Shown here in pieces: positions 44,198 to 52,787 of a stretch of 64,000 nt of DNA. The stretch is taken from assembly GCF_030698125.1 (NCBI RefSeq), contig NZ_JAUYNV010000004.1, positions 124,001 to 188,000 of the forward strand. Reading direction: 5' to 3'. The stretch is from Methyloversatilis sp. (lineage in GTDB: Bacteria > Pseudomonadota > Gammaproteobacteria > Burkholderiales > Rhodocyclaceae). The position numbers and the translations under genes were made by a program. A model generated the notes under the pieces. The model was not told where the DNA came from. It worked only from the letters and a program-made list of their open reading frames with translations, and ran no database searches. Numbering within the stretch: position 1 is the first letter of the stretch; every line of letters begins with the position of its first letter.

Positions 44198-46044
44198 CAG
44201 ACCAGGTCATCAATCTCACGTTGCGCTACCGCGACGGTGGCAGCGCCAACGCCAAGCGCGCGCTGGAGACGGTTGAGCGCGCGCTCGCCGGCACCAGCCG
44301 TGAAGGCAAGGGCGCTGCGCAGCAGGCGGCGCGCGTGGTCGAGCAGTTCCGGAACCTGGGCAACCTGCGCCCCAACGAGCGCGTGCCGCGCTGGTTTCGC
44401 TCGATCGCAGTTGAAGCCGCCGCTGCCGCCGGAAAGATCGAGCAGCTCACGCGCGGCGTCGGCCGCTTTGTGGGTGCCTGGGGGCAAGGTGCAGCCGGCC
44501 TCGCCGCGGGTCGTGCCGTGCTGGCTGACCCGATACGCCAGGGCATGGACTACGACCGGCAGTTGCGCAACGTCAGCAATACCGCGTACGCAGGCCAGAG
44601 CCTGGACGCTCGCCGTTCCGGCATGGCGCAGATCAACACCGGCGTGATGGCCGCCATCCGCGCTGGCGGCGGCACGCGTGAAGGCACGCTGGCCACTGTT
44701 GATCGACTTGTGGCCAGCGGCCAGTTCAATGCACAAGGCGCGCTGACCGAACTGCCGGCGCTCAACCGCTTCGGTACCGCCTCGGGCGCCGACACCGGCG
44801 CGCTGGCGGACATCGCCATCCGCGCCCGTCAGACGTTCGGCCTCGGCAGCACAAGCGACACGCTCGACATGGCGATGCGTGCTGGCCAGCTCGGTGGCTT
44901 CGAGTTGCGCGACATGGCCAAGTGGCTGCCGCAGCAGATGGCCGCAGCGAGCACGCTGGGCATGAGGGGCACGGGCGACTTTGCTGCGCTCCTCGCGGCC
45001 AATCAGGCTTCAGTGATTACGGCCGGCACACGTGACGAGGCCGGCAACAACCTGGTGAACTTGTTGGCGAAGATCAACAGTCAGGACACGTCGAACGACG
45101 CGAAGAAGCTCGGCATCGACCTGTCAGGCTCTCTGGCGGCAGCACGTGCGCGCGGCACCAACCCGCTCGATGCCTTTGTGAACCTCACGGATAAGATCGC
45201 CAGCCGCGACGGTCGATACGTTCAGGCACGCGACCAGGCGCGCAGCGCGACCGGTGACGATCAACGCGCCGCCATGACCTCAATGGCCGACCTGCTGCAG
45301 GGCAGCGCCATCGGCAAGATCGTGCAGGACCGCCAGGCCCTGATGGCGCTGGTCGGTATTCTGGGTAACCGCCAGAGTATGCAGGGTATCCGCGGGCAGC
45401 TCGGCAGTGCCACCGGCACGGGTGATGCCGCGTTCGCGCTCATGGCCGAGTCGCCCAGCTACAAGGCCGAGCTGCTCGCTGCCGAGAAGGCAAACGCCAT
45501 GCAGACCGCGCTCGACACCATCAACCCGTCGCTCGGCACGATGGCCGAACAGACAGCCGCACTGATCCAGCAGTTTCCCAACCTCAGTGCTGCAGTGCTT
45601 GCGACCACGACGGCGCTGACGGCCTTGGCCGCTGCCGCGGGTGTCGCGGCGGGCGTTGGCTTGCTGACGAAAGCGGGCGGCCTCGGCCGGGCTGCCGGTG
45701 CGGGTGCTGCAGCGGCCGGTACCGCCGGCAGGTTGCGCACGTTGGCCGCGCTGGCCGGTGGCATGCCGCTCGCAGCGTGGGGCGGCAGCGCTGCGACCTT
45801 CGCAACGGCCGCGGGTGGCGTGGCCGGCGCAGGGCTGCTCGGTTACGGCGCAGGCACGCTCATCAACGAGGGCATCAATTGGGGCGCGTCGAAGATGGCC
45901 GGTGAAGACACGAGCCTCGGCTCGCTGCTGTACGACTTTCTGAATCAGGCCAAGGAGCCGGTGAAGGTCGAGGTGACGGTGGTCGACGGGAACATCGTCG
46001 CCTCGGTCAACGAGAAGAACAGCCGCGAGGCGCGTCGCCAATGA
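44194..46044 (+). CDS. Tail tape measure protein
   Basis: 616 residues. The N-terminal part is helical (AKRALETVERALAGTSREGK). The middle carries a TP901/P2-like conserved region (GMDYDRQLRNVSNTAYAG ... MRAGQLGGFELRDMAKWLPQQM). Ala/Gly-rich hydrophobic segments occupy about 465-560 (LSAAVLATTTALTALAAAAG). It sets tail length. At 616 residues it predicts a short tail, similar to Mu. ATGA overlap with the frameshift product. Confidence 0.93.
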   Translation: MTDQVINLTLRYRDGGSANAKRALETVERALAGTSREGKGAAQQAARVVEQFRNLGNLRPNERVPRWFRSIAVEAAAAAGKIEQLTRGVGRFVGAWGQGAAGLAAGRAVLADPIRQGMDYDRQLRNVSNTAYAGQSLDARRSGMAQINTGVMAAIRAGGGTREGTLATVDRLVASGQFNAQGALTELPALNRFGTASGADTGALADIAIRARQTFGLGSTSDTLDMAMRAGQLGGFELRDMAKWLPQQMAAASTLGMRGTGDFAALLAANQASVITAGTRDEAGNNLVNLLAKINSQDTSNDAKKLGIDLSGSLAAARARGTNPLDAFVNLTDKIASRDGRYVQARDQARSATGDDQRAAMTSMADLLQGSAIGKIVQDRQALMALVGILGNRQSMQGIRGQLGSATGTGDAAFALMAESPSYKAELLAAEKANAMQTALDTINPSLGTMAEQTAALIQQFPNLSAAVLATTTALTALAAAAGVAAGVGLLTKAGGLGRAAGAGAAAAGTAGRLRTLAALAGGMPLAAWGGSAATFATAAGGVAGAGLLGYGAGTLINEGINWGASKMAGEDTSLGSLLYDFLNQAKEPVKVEVTVVDGNIVASVNEKNSREARRQ

Positions 46045-47306
46045 GCTGGGTCAATTCGCTCCAGGATGCGAGCTTTCGCGGCGTCGCCTTCGAAGTGCGC
46101 ACCACGCGTGATGCCGTGCAGCGCGCGGTGGTGCAGTACGAGTTTCCTTACCGCGATGGTGCGCAGCTCGATGACCACGGCGCCAGCCCACGGCAGATCG
46201 CTCTGACGGCCGTCGTCTACGGCGAAGACTACGAGGAGCGCCTGGCGCAGTTGCTGTCGGCGCTTGATGCTGCCGGGCCAGGCGAGCTGGTGCATCCGGT
46301 ATTCGGCGTCATCGCCCGCGCCCAAGTCGCCGATCGCGAGGTGACGCACGACGCCGAGTCGCCCGACGCGTGCGAGGTTTCGATCCGATTCATCGAGAGT
46401 GGCGAACCGGTTGTCTTCTTCGCGAAAGCGACCTCGCGGCAAGCCGCGCAGGTCGTGGCCACGCGCAGCCAGGCCGCGCGCGAGAGCGGCGTCGCTGCCT
46501 TCGGCAAGAACATGGAAGCGATCAAGCAGCGCCTCACCGCGCTGCGCGATCGCGTCGCGGTGATCGGCCAGCTTGATGCCATCACCAGTCAGATCCGCGG
46601 GCAGGTTCAAGGCGTGCTCACCGCCGGGCTCGATGCGCTGACATTCCCGACCAGCTGGGCCGCCGACATCACAACCCTGATCACCGGCGTGACCAACGCG
46701 CCCACAGCCGCGCTCGATCGGCTGCGCGGCACGCTCTCGGGCTGGTCGCTCATCCGCCGCGCCATCTTCCCGGCCGGCGCACGCTCCGGCTCGCTGGCCG
46801 TGCCCGTGGTGGCGCGCAGCGCGGTGCCGGTGACGCAGCGCACCGACATCGCTGCCACCACGCAGGCGCAGTGGGTGGCACTCGACCTGGTCGAACGCGA
46901 GCGCGCGATCGCGCTGGCCGAGGCGGCGGGCGCGCTGCTCGAACTCGAATCCGATGAAGCGACACTCACGCCAGGCGATCTTGCCACTGTCGCTGCGCAG
47001 ACCCGTGAAGCGTTGCAGGCAGCGATCGCCAGCGCCCGCAACACGCTGCCGCTCGAAGATGCCCACGCCGTGGGCGAGGCGCTGCGCAACCTCGCCGCGG
47101 ACGTTCAGGCCGCGGCCGAGGCCGTGATCATCACCCGCCCGCCGCTCATCGAACGCATCGCCCCGGCCACCGGCAACCTGCAGCTGCTCGCGCACTGGTG
47201 GTACGGCGACCACACCCGGTGGGCCGAGCTGGCGCAGCTCAACCCGGATGTGGCCGGGCGGGTGTTTGTGCGGGCGGGTGAGCGGCTGAGTGCGTATGCG
47301 CAATGA
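46041..47306 (+). CDS. DNA circularisation/baseplate protein gpN (Mu gp43-like)
   Basis: 421 residues. WVNSLQDASFRGVAFEVRTTRDAVQRAVVQYEFPYRDGA is the classic start of the DNA circularisation N-terminal domain. The C-terminus (ARWW-like AHWWYGDHTRWAELAQLNPDV and VFVRAGERLSAYA) is LysM-like. It forms part of the baseplate hub. ATGA overlap with the tape measure. Confidence 0.93.
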   Translation: MSWVNSLQDASFRGVAFEVRTTRDAVQRAVVQYEFPYRDGAQLDDHGASPRQIALTAVVYGEDYEERLAQLLSALDAAGPGELVHPVFGVIARAQVADREVTHDAESPDACEVSIRFIESGEPVVFFAKATSRQAAQVVATRSQAARESGVAAFGKNMEAIKQRLTALRDRVAVIGQLDAITSQIRGQVQGVLTAGLDALTFPTSWAADITTLITGVTNAPTAALDRLRGTLSGWSLIRRAIFPAGARSGSLAVPVVARSAVPVTQRTDIAATTQAQWVALDLVERERAIALAEAAGALLELESDEATLTPGDLATVAAQTREALQAAIASARNTLPLEDAHAVGEALRNLAADVQAAAEAVIITRPPLIERIAPATGNLQLLAHWWYGDHTRWAELAQLNPDVAGRVFVRAGERLSAYAQ

Positions 47307-47363
47307 TTTCGGGTATGCCTCGCCCTATCAGCGGGGCGTTGGATGATGAGAAGGACGAGACAG

Positions 47364-47705
47364 ATGGGAAACCACAGGGCCGGTATTGCGATGGGTAAGG
47401 CCGCCGAGATGGCACTCAAGATGCGCACGAATCAGACGGCGATTGAGTTGCTGGACATGATTTGCGAACCGTACCGAGGCTGCGACGCAGAATTTGAAGC
47501 TGAGCATCCGGACCTGCCCGGGCGCGTTCACCCGGAAATTGTCGATTACACCGACCCGAATGGACCGCTCGGCGTGCTCATCGTGGAAGCTTTTGGTGAG
47601 AGTGGGCGTGACTACATGATGGGTTGGCCAGAAGACGAGGGATCGGTCAATGCGTTCTACTACGGACCCTACAATCAGTTCAGCGAGCGTTATGAGTTTT
47701 GCTGA
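47364..47705 (+). CDS. Small accessory protein between gp43 and gp44, unknown
   Basis: 113 residues from ATG 47364, chosen because AAGGA (47351-47355) is correctly spaced; ATGs at 47343 and 47346 have none. IELLDMICEPYRGCDAEFEAE and YMMGWPEDEGSVNAFYYGPYNQF are acidic and aromatic. Lower GC than its neighbours and not present in Mu. No family recognised. Confidence 0.65.
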   Translation: MGNHRAGIAMGKAAEMALKMRTNQTAIELLDMICEPYRGCDAEFEAEHPDLPGRVHPEIVDYTDPNGPLGVLIVEAFGESGRDYMMGWPEDEGSVNAFYYGPYNQFSERYEFC

Positions 47706-47719
47706 CGCAAGCATCGCGC

Positions 47720-48853
47720 ATGACTGACGATCGCGTCTCACTGCTGCTCGCAGGCGCTGCCCACGCTGACTGGCTTCGCTACGAGCTCGACAGCGACCTG
47801 CTGACCCCGGCTGATGCCTGGTCGGTGACGCTGGCACTCGACCCTTCCGGCACCATTCCCACTGCGGTGCGCTCGGGTGAGCCTGTAGAGCTACGGGTGG
47901 GTGATGACCCGGTGATGGTTGGCCGCGTGGATACCGTACACCTGCGGAGCCGGCGCGGTGGCGTTGAACTGACCATCGACGGCCGCGACAACTCGGGCCA
48001 GTTGCTCGACTGCTCGGCACCGATCTTCACCGCGCAGAACCTGACGCTACCGGAGGTGGTGGCCAAGATCGTGAAGCCCCTGGGCATCACGAAGATCCGC
48101 ATCGACGCCGACAATGCCCTGCGCCGTGAAAAGGTGAGCGTGGAACCCGGCGACACCGCCTGGGATGCGCTTTCGCACGCGGCGGTGGCGAACGGGTTGT
48201 GGCCGTGGTTCGAGCCGGACGGCACGCTTGTGGTGGGCGGGCCGGACTACTCGGCAGCGCCGGTGGCCACATTAATTTATGAGTCCGATGGGCGCGCGAA
48301 CAACGTGCTGTCACTCGATCTCGAAGACAGCCTGTCGCTGTCGCACAGCTCGGTCACCGTGCTGGCGCAGACGCACGGCGGCGGCGAGTTGCGCCAGGCG
48401 CGCGCGGGCATCCGCGCCAGCTTCAACGATCCGAGCGTGCGCCACTATCGGCCCCGCGTGGTTGTCGATCACGAGTCGGACACCGCAGCTCACGCGCAGG
48501 AACGCGCCCGAAAACTCACGTTGGATTCACGCCTGGTGCGCTGGGAGCTGCGCGCCACGGTGCCAGGTCACCTCATCAACGCGCCCGGTCAGCCCGCGCA
48601 CGGCCAGCCCTGGCGGCCGGGCATGCGAGTGGCCGTACGCAGCACGTTGTATGGCCTGCAGGGCATCTACTTCTTGATGGCACGCAGGATGACCGGCGGA
48701 CGAGGTCTGCCGACGCAGACCGTGCTGACGCTGAAGGAAGACAGCGTGTGGATCGTGAACGCCCACCCACACAAGCGTCGCCATCGGCGCGGCCGCAACG
48801 CGGTGCCCGGCGCGGTGCTCGACATATCCAACCAGCCGGAGGCAGCGCAGTGA
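47720..48853 (+). CDS. Baseplate hub protein gpP (Mu gp44-like)
   Basis: 377 residues from ATG 47720. VSLLLAGAAHADWLRYELDSDLLTPADAW and VMVGRVDTVHLRSRRGG ... TIDGRDNSGQLLDCSAP match the Mu P/VgrG-N hub fold. It links tube and spike. The C-terminus is Arg/His-rich. GTG of the spike gene overlaps its stop. Confidence 0.92.
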   Translation: MTDDRVSLLLAGAAHADWLRYELDSDLLTPADAWSVTLALDPSGTIPTAVRSGEPVELRVGDDPVMVGRVDTVHLRSRRGGVELTIDGRDNSGQLLDCSAPIFTAQNLTLPEVVAKIVKPLGITKIRIDADNALRREKVSVEPGDTAWDALSHAAVANGLWPWFEPDGTLVVGGPDYSAAPVATLIYESDGRANNVLSLDLEDSLSLSHSSVTVLAQTHGGGELRQARAGIRASFNDPSVRHYRPRVVVDHESDTAAHAQERARKLTLDSRLVRWELRATVPGHLINAPGQPAHGQPWRPGMRVAVRSTLYGLQGIYFLMARRMTGGRGLPTQTVLTLKEDSVWIVNAHPHKRRHRRGRNAVPGAVLDISNQPEAAQ

Positions 48854-49410
48854 CGCCGGTTGATGTCGTGCGCCGCGAGATTTCCCGCGCCCTGTCGGGC
48901 ATGCGCCAGGCGTTTCGCGGCGTGGTAGGCAGTTACCGCCACCGCGCTGCCGGGCCGATGCTGGCCCGCGCCGAAGGCCTCGCCGACGAGCAGCTCGTGG
49001 ACGTCGAGATCATGCAGCAGGCCGGGCTGGTGAGCGGCCTGCCCGCAGGCACACCGGTCATCGTGCTGCCGATCGGCGGAAAGACTGCGCAGTCGGTCGT
49101 GATCGCCAGTGAGCACGGCACGTATCGCGTGCTCGTCGCGCCAGGCGAAGTGGCGCTCTACCACCTGACCGAGCCCGACTGCAGCGTGCATCTGAAAGCC
49201 GGCCGGGTGGTCGCGATCAAGTGCGACAAGCTGGAAGTCACGGCGGATAGTGAGATCAAGCTCACGGCGCCGATCGTGAAGGTGAGTCAGGACGTGCAGG
49301 TGCGAACCGCTTCAACACCGTACAGCTTGAATGCGTTCCTCGCGGCCTACAACGGCCACAAGCACACGGAAACCGGTTCGATTACGACCGGGCCAGACAG
49401 CACCGTATGA
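48850..49410 (+). CDS. Baseplate spike assembly protein (Mu gp45-like)
   Basis: 186 residues from a GTG start. An OB-fold-like N-terminal part is followed by beta-prism strands (CDKLEVTADSEIKLTAPIVKVS) and a tip region HKHTETGSITTGPDS. HKH is the HxH iron-binding motif seen at the apex of Mu-type spikes. It pierces the outer membrane at infection. Confidence 0.92.
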   Translation: MTPVDVVRREISRALSGMRQAFRGVVGSYRHRAAGPMLARAEGLADEQLVDVEIMQQAGLVSGLPAGTPVIVLPIGGKTAQSVVIASEHGTYRVLVAPGEVALYHLTEPDCSVHLKAGRVVAIKCDKLEVTADSEIKLTAPIVKVSQDVQVRTASTPYSLNAFLAAYNGHKHTETGSITTGPDSTV

Positions 49411-49451
49411 AGCCCTTCACCCTGCGCCAGCCACGCGCGCGCGCGTAACGT
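49407..49451 (+). promoter_or_regulatory. Late promoter 4 (baseplate operon), activator dyad plus -10
   Basis: The dyad TGAA-GCCC-TTCA (49408-49419) continues TTCACCC and overlaps the spike stop codon. A (CG)6 run (49434-49445) occupies the same spacer position as in late promoter 3. The -10-like TAACGT is at 49446-49451. The predicted start is 49458, one base before the ATG at 49459. Confidence 0.62.
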
Positions 49452-49458
49452 CCGCCCC

Positions 49459-49806
49459 ATGCAACCCCGCATCGACCCTGCTACCGGTCTGTACGACGGC
49501 ACCCGCATCACCCACCTCGGCAACGCCGTGTGGCTGCGCATCATGACGCCGCTCGGCAGCTGGTGGGCGCGCCCTGAAGTGGGATCTCGCCTGCACGAGC
49601 TGCAGCGTCAGAAGGCTCTGCCACGCATCGCGGTGCTCGCAGAGCAGTACGCCGAGGCGGCGCTGGCTGACCTGGTGCGCGACGGCCGGGCGCAGTCGGT
49701 TTCTGCGCGTGCGCAGATCAATGGCGGGCGCGTGGATCTGACCGTCGAGGTGATCGATTCAACGGGCCGCCAGTGGTCCTACGCATTTTCGCAGGTGCTG
49801 CACTGA
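49459..49806 (+). CDS. Baseplate wedge protein (Mu gp46-like, T4 gp25 family)
   Basis: 115 residues. GNAVWLRIMTPLGSWWARPEVGSRLHELQRQK ... ALADLVRDGRAQSV is the gp25/gpW pattern. The ATG has no Shine-Dalgarno and lies one base after the predicted start of a late transcript. Confidence 0.9.
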   Translation: MQPRIDPATGLYDGTRITHLGNAVWLRIMTPLGSWWARPEVGSRLHELQRQKALPRIAVLAEQYAEAALADLVRDGRAQSVSARAQINGGRVDLTVEVIDSTGRQWSYAFSQVLH

Positions 49807-50864
49807 TGGCGATCGCGCTGCCGAGCTTCGAGGACGTGCGCGACGCGCTTCTGCGTGATGTTCGCGCGCAGCTCGTCGACGCGGACGTGTCGGTCGACTC
49901 CGACTGGTACGTGCGCGCCGCCGCGGTGGCCAGCGCAATCACCGGGCTCTACCAGCACCAGGCGTGGATCGCGCGCCAGATACTTCCGGACACGGCCGAC
50001 ACCGAATATCTCGAACGCTGGGCTTCGCTCTTCGGCCTGCAGCGCCTGCCGGCGTCGAGTGCGACCGGCACGCTGCGAATCACCGGGCTGGCGGGCAGCG
50101 TGATCGCAGCCGGGCTTGAGGTACAGACTGCCGCAGGCACACGTTACCTGCTCACCGCAGGCGGCACGATTGGTGGTGGAGGCACGATCGATGTGCCGAT
50201 TGAAGCAGTGGCGGCTGGCGCGGCCGGCAATCTCTCAGGCGCAGCCACCCTCACGATCAGCGCGCCGCCAGCCGGCGTGCAGGTCAACGCACTGCTGGTT
50301 GCTGACCTCACCGGCGGTGCCGACATCGAGCTCGACGCTGCAATGCTCGCGCGCCTGCTGCGCCGCATCCAGAACCCGCCACACGGCGGCGCGGCACACG
50401 ACTACCAGGCATGGGCGTTTGAAGTGCCCGGCGTCGCCGGCGCCTGGGTGCTGCCGCTGCGCCGCGGTATCGGGTCTGTCGACGTGGCCATCATGGCAGT
50501 CGGCGGCTTGCCCAGCCCGTCGCTGGTGGCCGATGCGCAGGCCTACATCGACGCGCGCCGCCCGGTGACCGCCGACTGCATCGTGATCGCCCCGGCAGCA
50601 GTGCCTGTCGCAGTTACCGCCGCGCTGGTGCTCTCCGGCACGACATTGATCACCGCCACCGCGCAGATCAACCAGGCGCTCGCCGAGTATTTCGCCGCCT
50701 TGCCGCCTGGCGGCACGGTGGTACGCACCCGCATCGCTGCGCTGATTGCCGACACGGCCGGCGTCACCGACTTCACGCTCACCGCACCGGCCGCGAACGT
50801 GACGACGCTGGCGAACAGCGTCTCGGTGCAGATCCCGACGCTGGGCACGGTGACGATCACATGA
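49806..50864 (+). CDS. Baseplate wedge protein gpJ-like (Mu gp47)
   Basis: 352 residues from ATG 49806, overlapping the gp46 stop. LPSFEDVRDALLRDVRAQL, ILPDTADTEYLERWASLFGLQR and GGAAHDYQAWAFEVPGVAGAWV are the Baseplate J family signature. Assembles the wedge with gp46 and gp48. Confidence 0.94.
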   Translation: MAIALPSFEDVRDALLRDVRAQLVDADVSVDSDWYVRAAAVASAITGLYQHQAWIARQILPDTADTEYLERWASLFGLQRLPASSATGTLRITGLAGSVIAAGLEVQTAAGTRYLLTAGGTIGGGGTIDVPIEAVAAGAAGNLSGAATLTISAPPAGVQVNALLVADLTGGADIELDAAMLARLLRRIQNPPHGGAAHDYQAWAFEVPGVAGAWVLPLRRGIGSVDVAIMAVGGLPSPSLVADAQAYIDARRPVTADCIVIAPAAVPVAVTAALVLSGTTLITATAQINQALAEYFAALPPGGTVVRTRIAALIADTAGVTDFTLTAPAANVTTLANSVSVQIPTLGTVTIT

Positions 50865-51418
50865 TGCATGCCGATCTGCTGCGCTTGCTGATGCCGGCGC
50901 CGTATGACGTAGAAGGCGCGCGCCTCGCGGCTGAGCTTGACGCGGAGGCGCGCGTGCTCGATGCAGCGCAGGCGCAGGCCGGCATCCTGCTCACTGAATC
51001 CGACCCGCGCACGACGGCAGCACTGCTGCCTGACTGGGAGCGCGCCACCGGCCTGCCGGACACCTGCCTGGGTGCCGGTCAGAGCTTCGCGGAACGCCGC
51101 GACCAGGTCGTGCAGCGCATCACAGCACAGGGCGGCGGTACGCCGGCGTATTTCGTGCAGCTTGCGGCGCGCATGGGCTACGCCGTCACCGTCACCGAGT
51201 TCGATGTCCACACGTGCGAAGACGCGTGCGAGGACGCGCTGCTCGATGAGGTTTGGCGCCTCGCGTGGCAGGTGACCAGCGCGCTCGACACCATCCGCGA
51301 TTTCACGACCGAAGACGACGCAGACACTCCACTGCGCGTCTGGGGAAACGAACGCCTCGAATGCGGCCTGAGCCGCTACGCGCCAGCACATGGCGTGCTG
51401 ATCTTCGCTTACCAGTAG
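50861..51418 (+). CDS. Tail protein gp48-like (YmfQ/DUF2313)
   Basis: 185 residues, ATGATG start overlapping the gp47 stop. LLRLLMPAPYDVEGARLAAELDAEARVLDAA, TTAALLPDWERATGLPDTCLG and the ending ECGLSRYAPAHGVLIFAY match DUF2313. It joins wedge to fibres. Confidence 0.92.
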   Translation: MMHADLLRLLMPAPYDVEGARLAAELDAEARVLDAAQAQAGILLTESDPRTTAALLPDWERATGLPDTCLGAGQSFAERRDQVVQRITAQGGGTPAYFVQLAARMGYAVTVTEFDVHTCEDACEDALLDEVWRLAWQVTSALDTIRDFTTEDDADTPLRVWGNERLECGLSRYAPAHGVLIFAYQ

Positions 51419-51429
51419 GAGCCTGAACC

Positions 51430-52152
51430 ATGCAACGCGTTACCCGATCAACCGCGGCTGTCGCACTGCCCGCCCCACCAGCCGGCGCGGGATCGCCCGG
51501 ATTTTTCACCGGCGGCAACCCGGGCACCGGTACGCCGGCCACCGTGCCGGGCTTCGAGTGGTTCAACGGCGTGCAGGAAGAGCTGATGTACGTGATCGAG
51601 CAGGCTGGTCTCACCGGATCCGCGACCGACCACACGAAGCTGCGGCAGGCACTCGTGCTGCTGGTCGCGGCTGCTGCCGTTCCCACCGGTGCCATCCTTT
51701 CGTTTCCGGCCACCGCTCCGCCTGCGGGCTGGCTGAAGGCCAATGGCTCGATTTTGTCGCGCACCACCTATGCGGCGCTGTTCGCGTACGCAGTGGCATC
51801 AGGAAACTACGTGACTGATGCCGCTTGGTTGGCGAGTCGCCCAGGCAGCTTCTCGCAAGGCGACGGATCAACGACCTTCCGCATCCCCGACTTTCGCGGG
51901 CTGTTCATGCGCGGCTTTCACGACGGATCATCGTCGTACGAAACGAACACCGGTGTGTTGATCGGTCAATACCGAGACTCCCAGATCAAGGCACACATCC
52001 ACTCGTACCAGACGTCCAACAACAACACTGGCGGCACTGGTCTGCCTGCCGCGTCAATTGGCGGTAGTGCGTTCTCGAGCAACACAGATTCCACCGGGGC
52101 GACCGAGGGCTTCCCGCGTCACGCACCCGCGCTGATCTGCATCAAGTACTGA
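51430..52152 (+). CDS. Tail fibre protein with tail-collar domain
   Basis: 240 residues, AGGAGCC upstream. A short N-terminal part (GFFTGGNPGTGTPATVPGFEWFN) is followed by a helix and a tail-collar domain (PTGAILSFPATAPPAGWLKANG ... TFRIPDFRGLFMRGF). The C-terminus (DSQIKAHIHSYQTSNNNTGGTG ... FPRHAPALICIKY) is the receptor-binding tip type with an HxH metal motif. Short compared with Mu S (about 500), so it reaches less far. Host range probably depends on it. Confidence 0.88.
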   Translation: MQRVTRSTAAVALPAPPAGAGSPGFFTGGNPGTGTPATVPGFEWFNGVQEELMYVIEQAGLTGSATDHTKLRQALVLLVAAAAVPTGAILSFPATAPPAGWLKANGSILSRTTYAALFAYAVASGNYVTDAAWLASRPGSFSQGDGSTTFRIPDFRGLFMRGFHDGSSSYETNTGVLIGQYRDSQIKAHIHSYQTSNNNTGGTGLPAASIGGSAFSSNTDSTGATEGFPRHAPALICIKY

Positions 52153-52161
52153 GGAGTCGAG

Positions 52162-52659
52162 ATGTTGATCTATCACTACGACCGGCTGACCGGCCGGTTC
52201 CTGCAGGCTGAAGGTGCGGACTCAGATCCCAAAGACCCTGAAACGTACTTGGTGCCGGCATTTGCGACTGAGATTGAACCTCCCGCTGCGCCCGAGGGCA
52301 TGTTCGCAGCGTTCATCGATGGCGCCTGGGGCCTCGTCGCAGAGCCTGAGCCCGATGAGCCCGAGCCCGAGTCACCGGAGCAGATCCAGATCCGTCTGAC
52401 AGCAGTCATTCAGAGGCATCTGGATGACCAGGCGCGCACGATGGCCTACGACAACATTTTCACCGCGGTGACCTACGCCGAAGAACCGATTGTCCCGAAA
52501 TTCCAGATTGAGGGTGCCGCGCTACGTGCATGGCGCAGCCTGGTCTGGGCTCACGGCTATGGCGTTTTAGCCGCGGTACTCGCAGCAGAGCGGGCCGTGC
52601 CCACCGAAGAGGATCTGGTCGCCGAGCTGCCGGTGTTTGTACCGCCAGTTATCGAGTAA
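52162..52659 (+). CDS. Tail fibre assembly chaperone-like protein
   Basis: 165 residues. YHYDRLTGRFLQAEGADSDPKDPETYLVPAFATE is the common start of fibre chaperone/DUF4376-type proteins. A Glu/Pro-rich linker (EPEPDEPEPESPEQ) is followed by a helical domain (TAVIQRHLDDQARTMAYDNI). Probably folds the fibre tip, as Mu U does for S. Confidence 0.75.
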   Translation: MLIYHYDRLTGRFLQAEGADSDPKDPETYLVPAFATEIEPPAAPEGMFAAFIDGAWGLVAEPEPDEPEPESPEQIQIRLTAVIQRHLDDQARTMAYDNIFTAVTYAEEPIVPKFQIEGAALRAWRSLVWAHGYGVLAAVLAAERAVPTEEDLVAELPVFVPPVIE

Positions 52660-52674
52660 GAAACGGCGCGGCAA

Positions 52675-52756
52675 GTAGCGTGCGCTAACACGCTACCGGC
52701 CGCCCTAAGCAGGGGTGAGCCTGCGTCGAGCCAAGGCGCCGCCACCGTGATCACGG
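52675..52756. promoter_or_regulatory. Hairpin and GATC palindrome upstream of the methylase
   Basis: The 128-bp gap holds a perfect hairpin GTAGCGTG-CGCTAA-CACGCTAC (52675-52696), probably ending late transcription. It also holds a perfect 12-bp palindrome CCGTGATCACGG (52745-52756) centred on GATC, 31 bp before the methylase ATG. The palindrome could be an operator whose occupancy depends on adenine methylation. Confidence 0.5.
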
Positions 52757-52787
52757 CGGAGCAAGGCTATCACGCACGGAGTGCACC

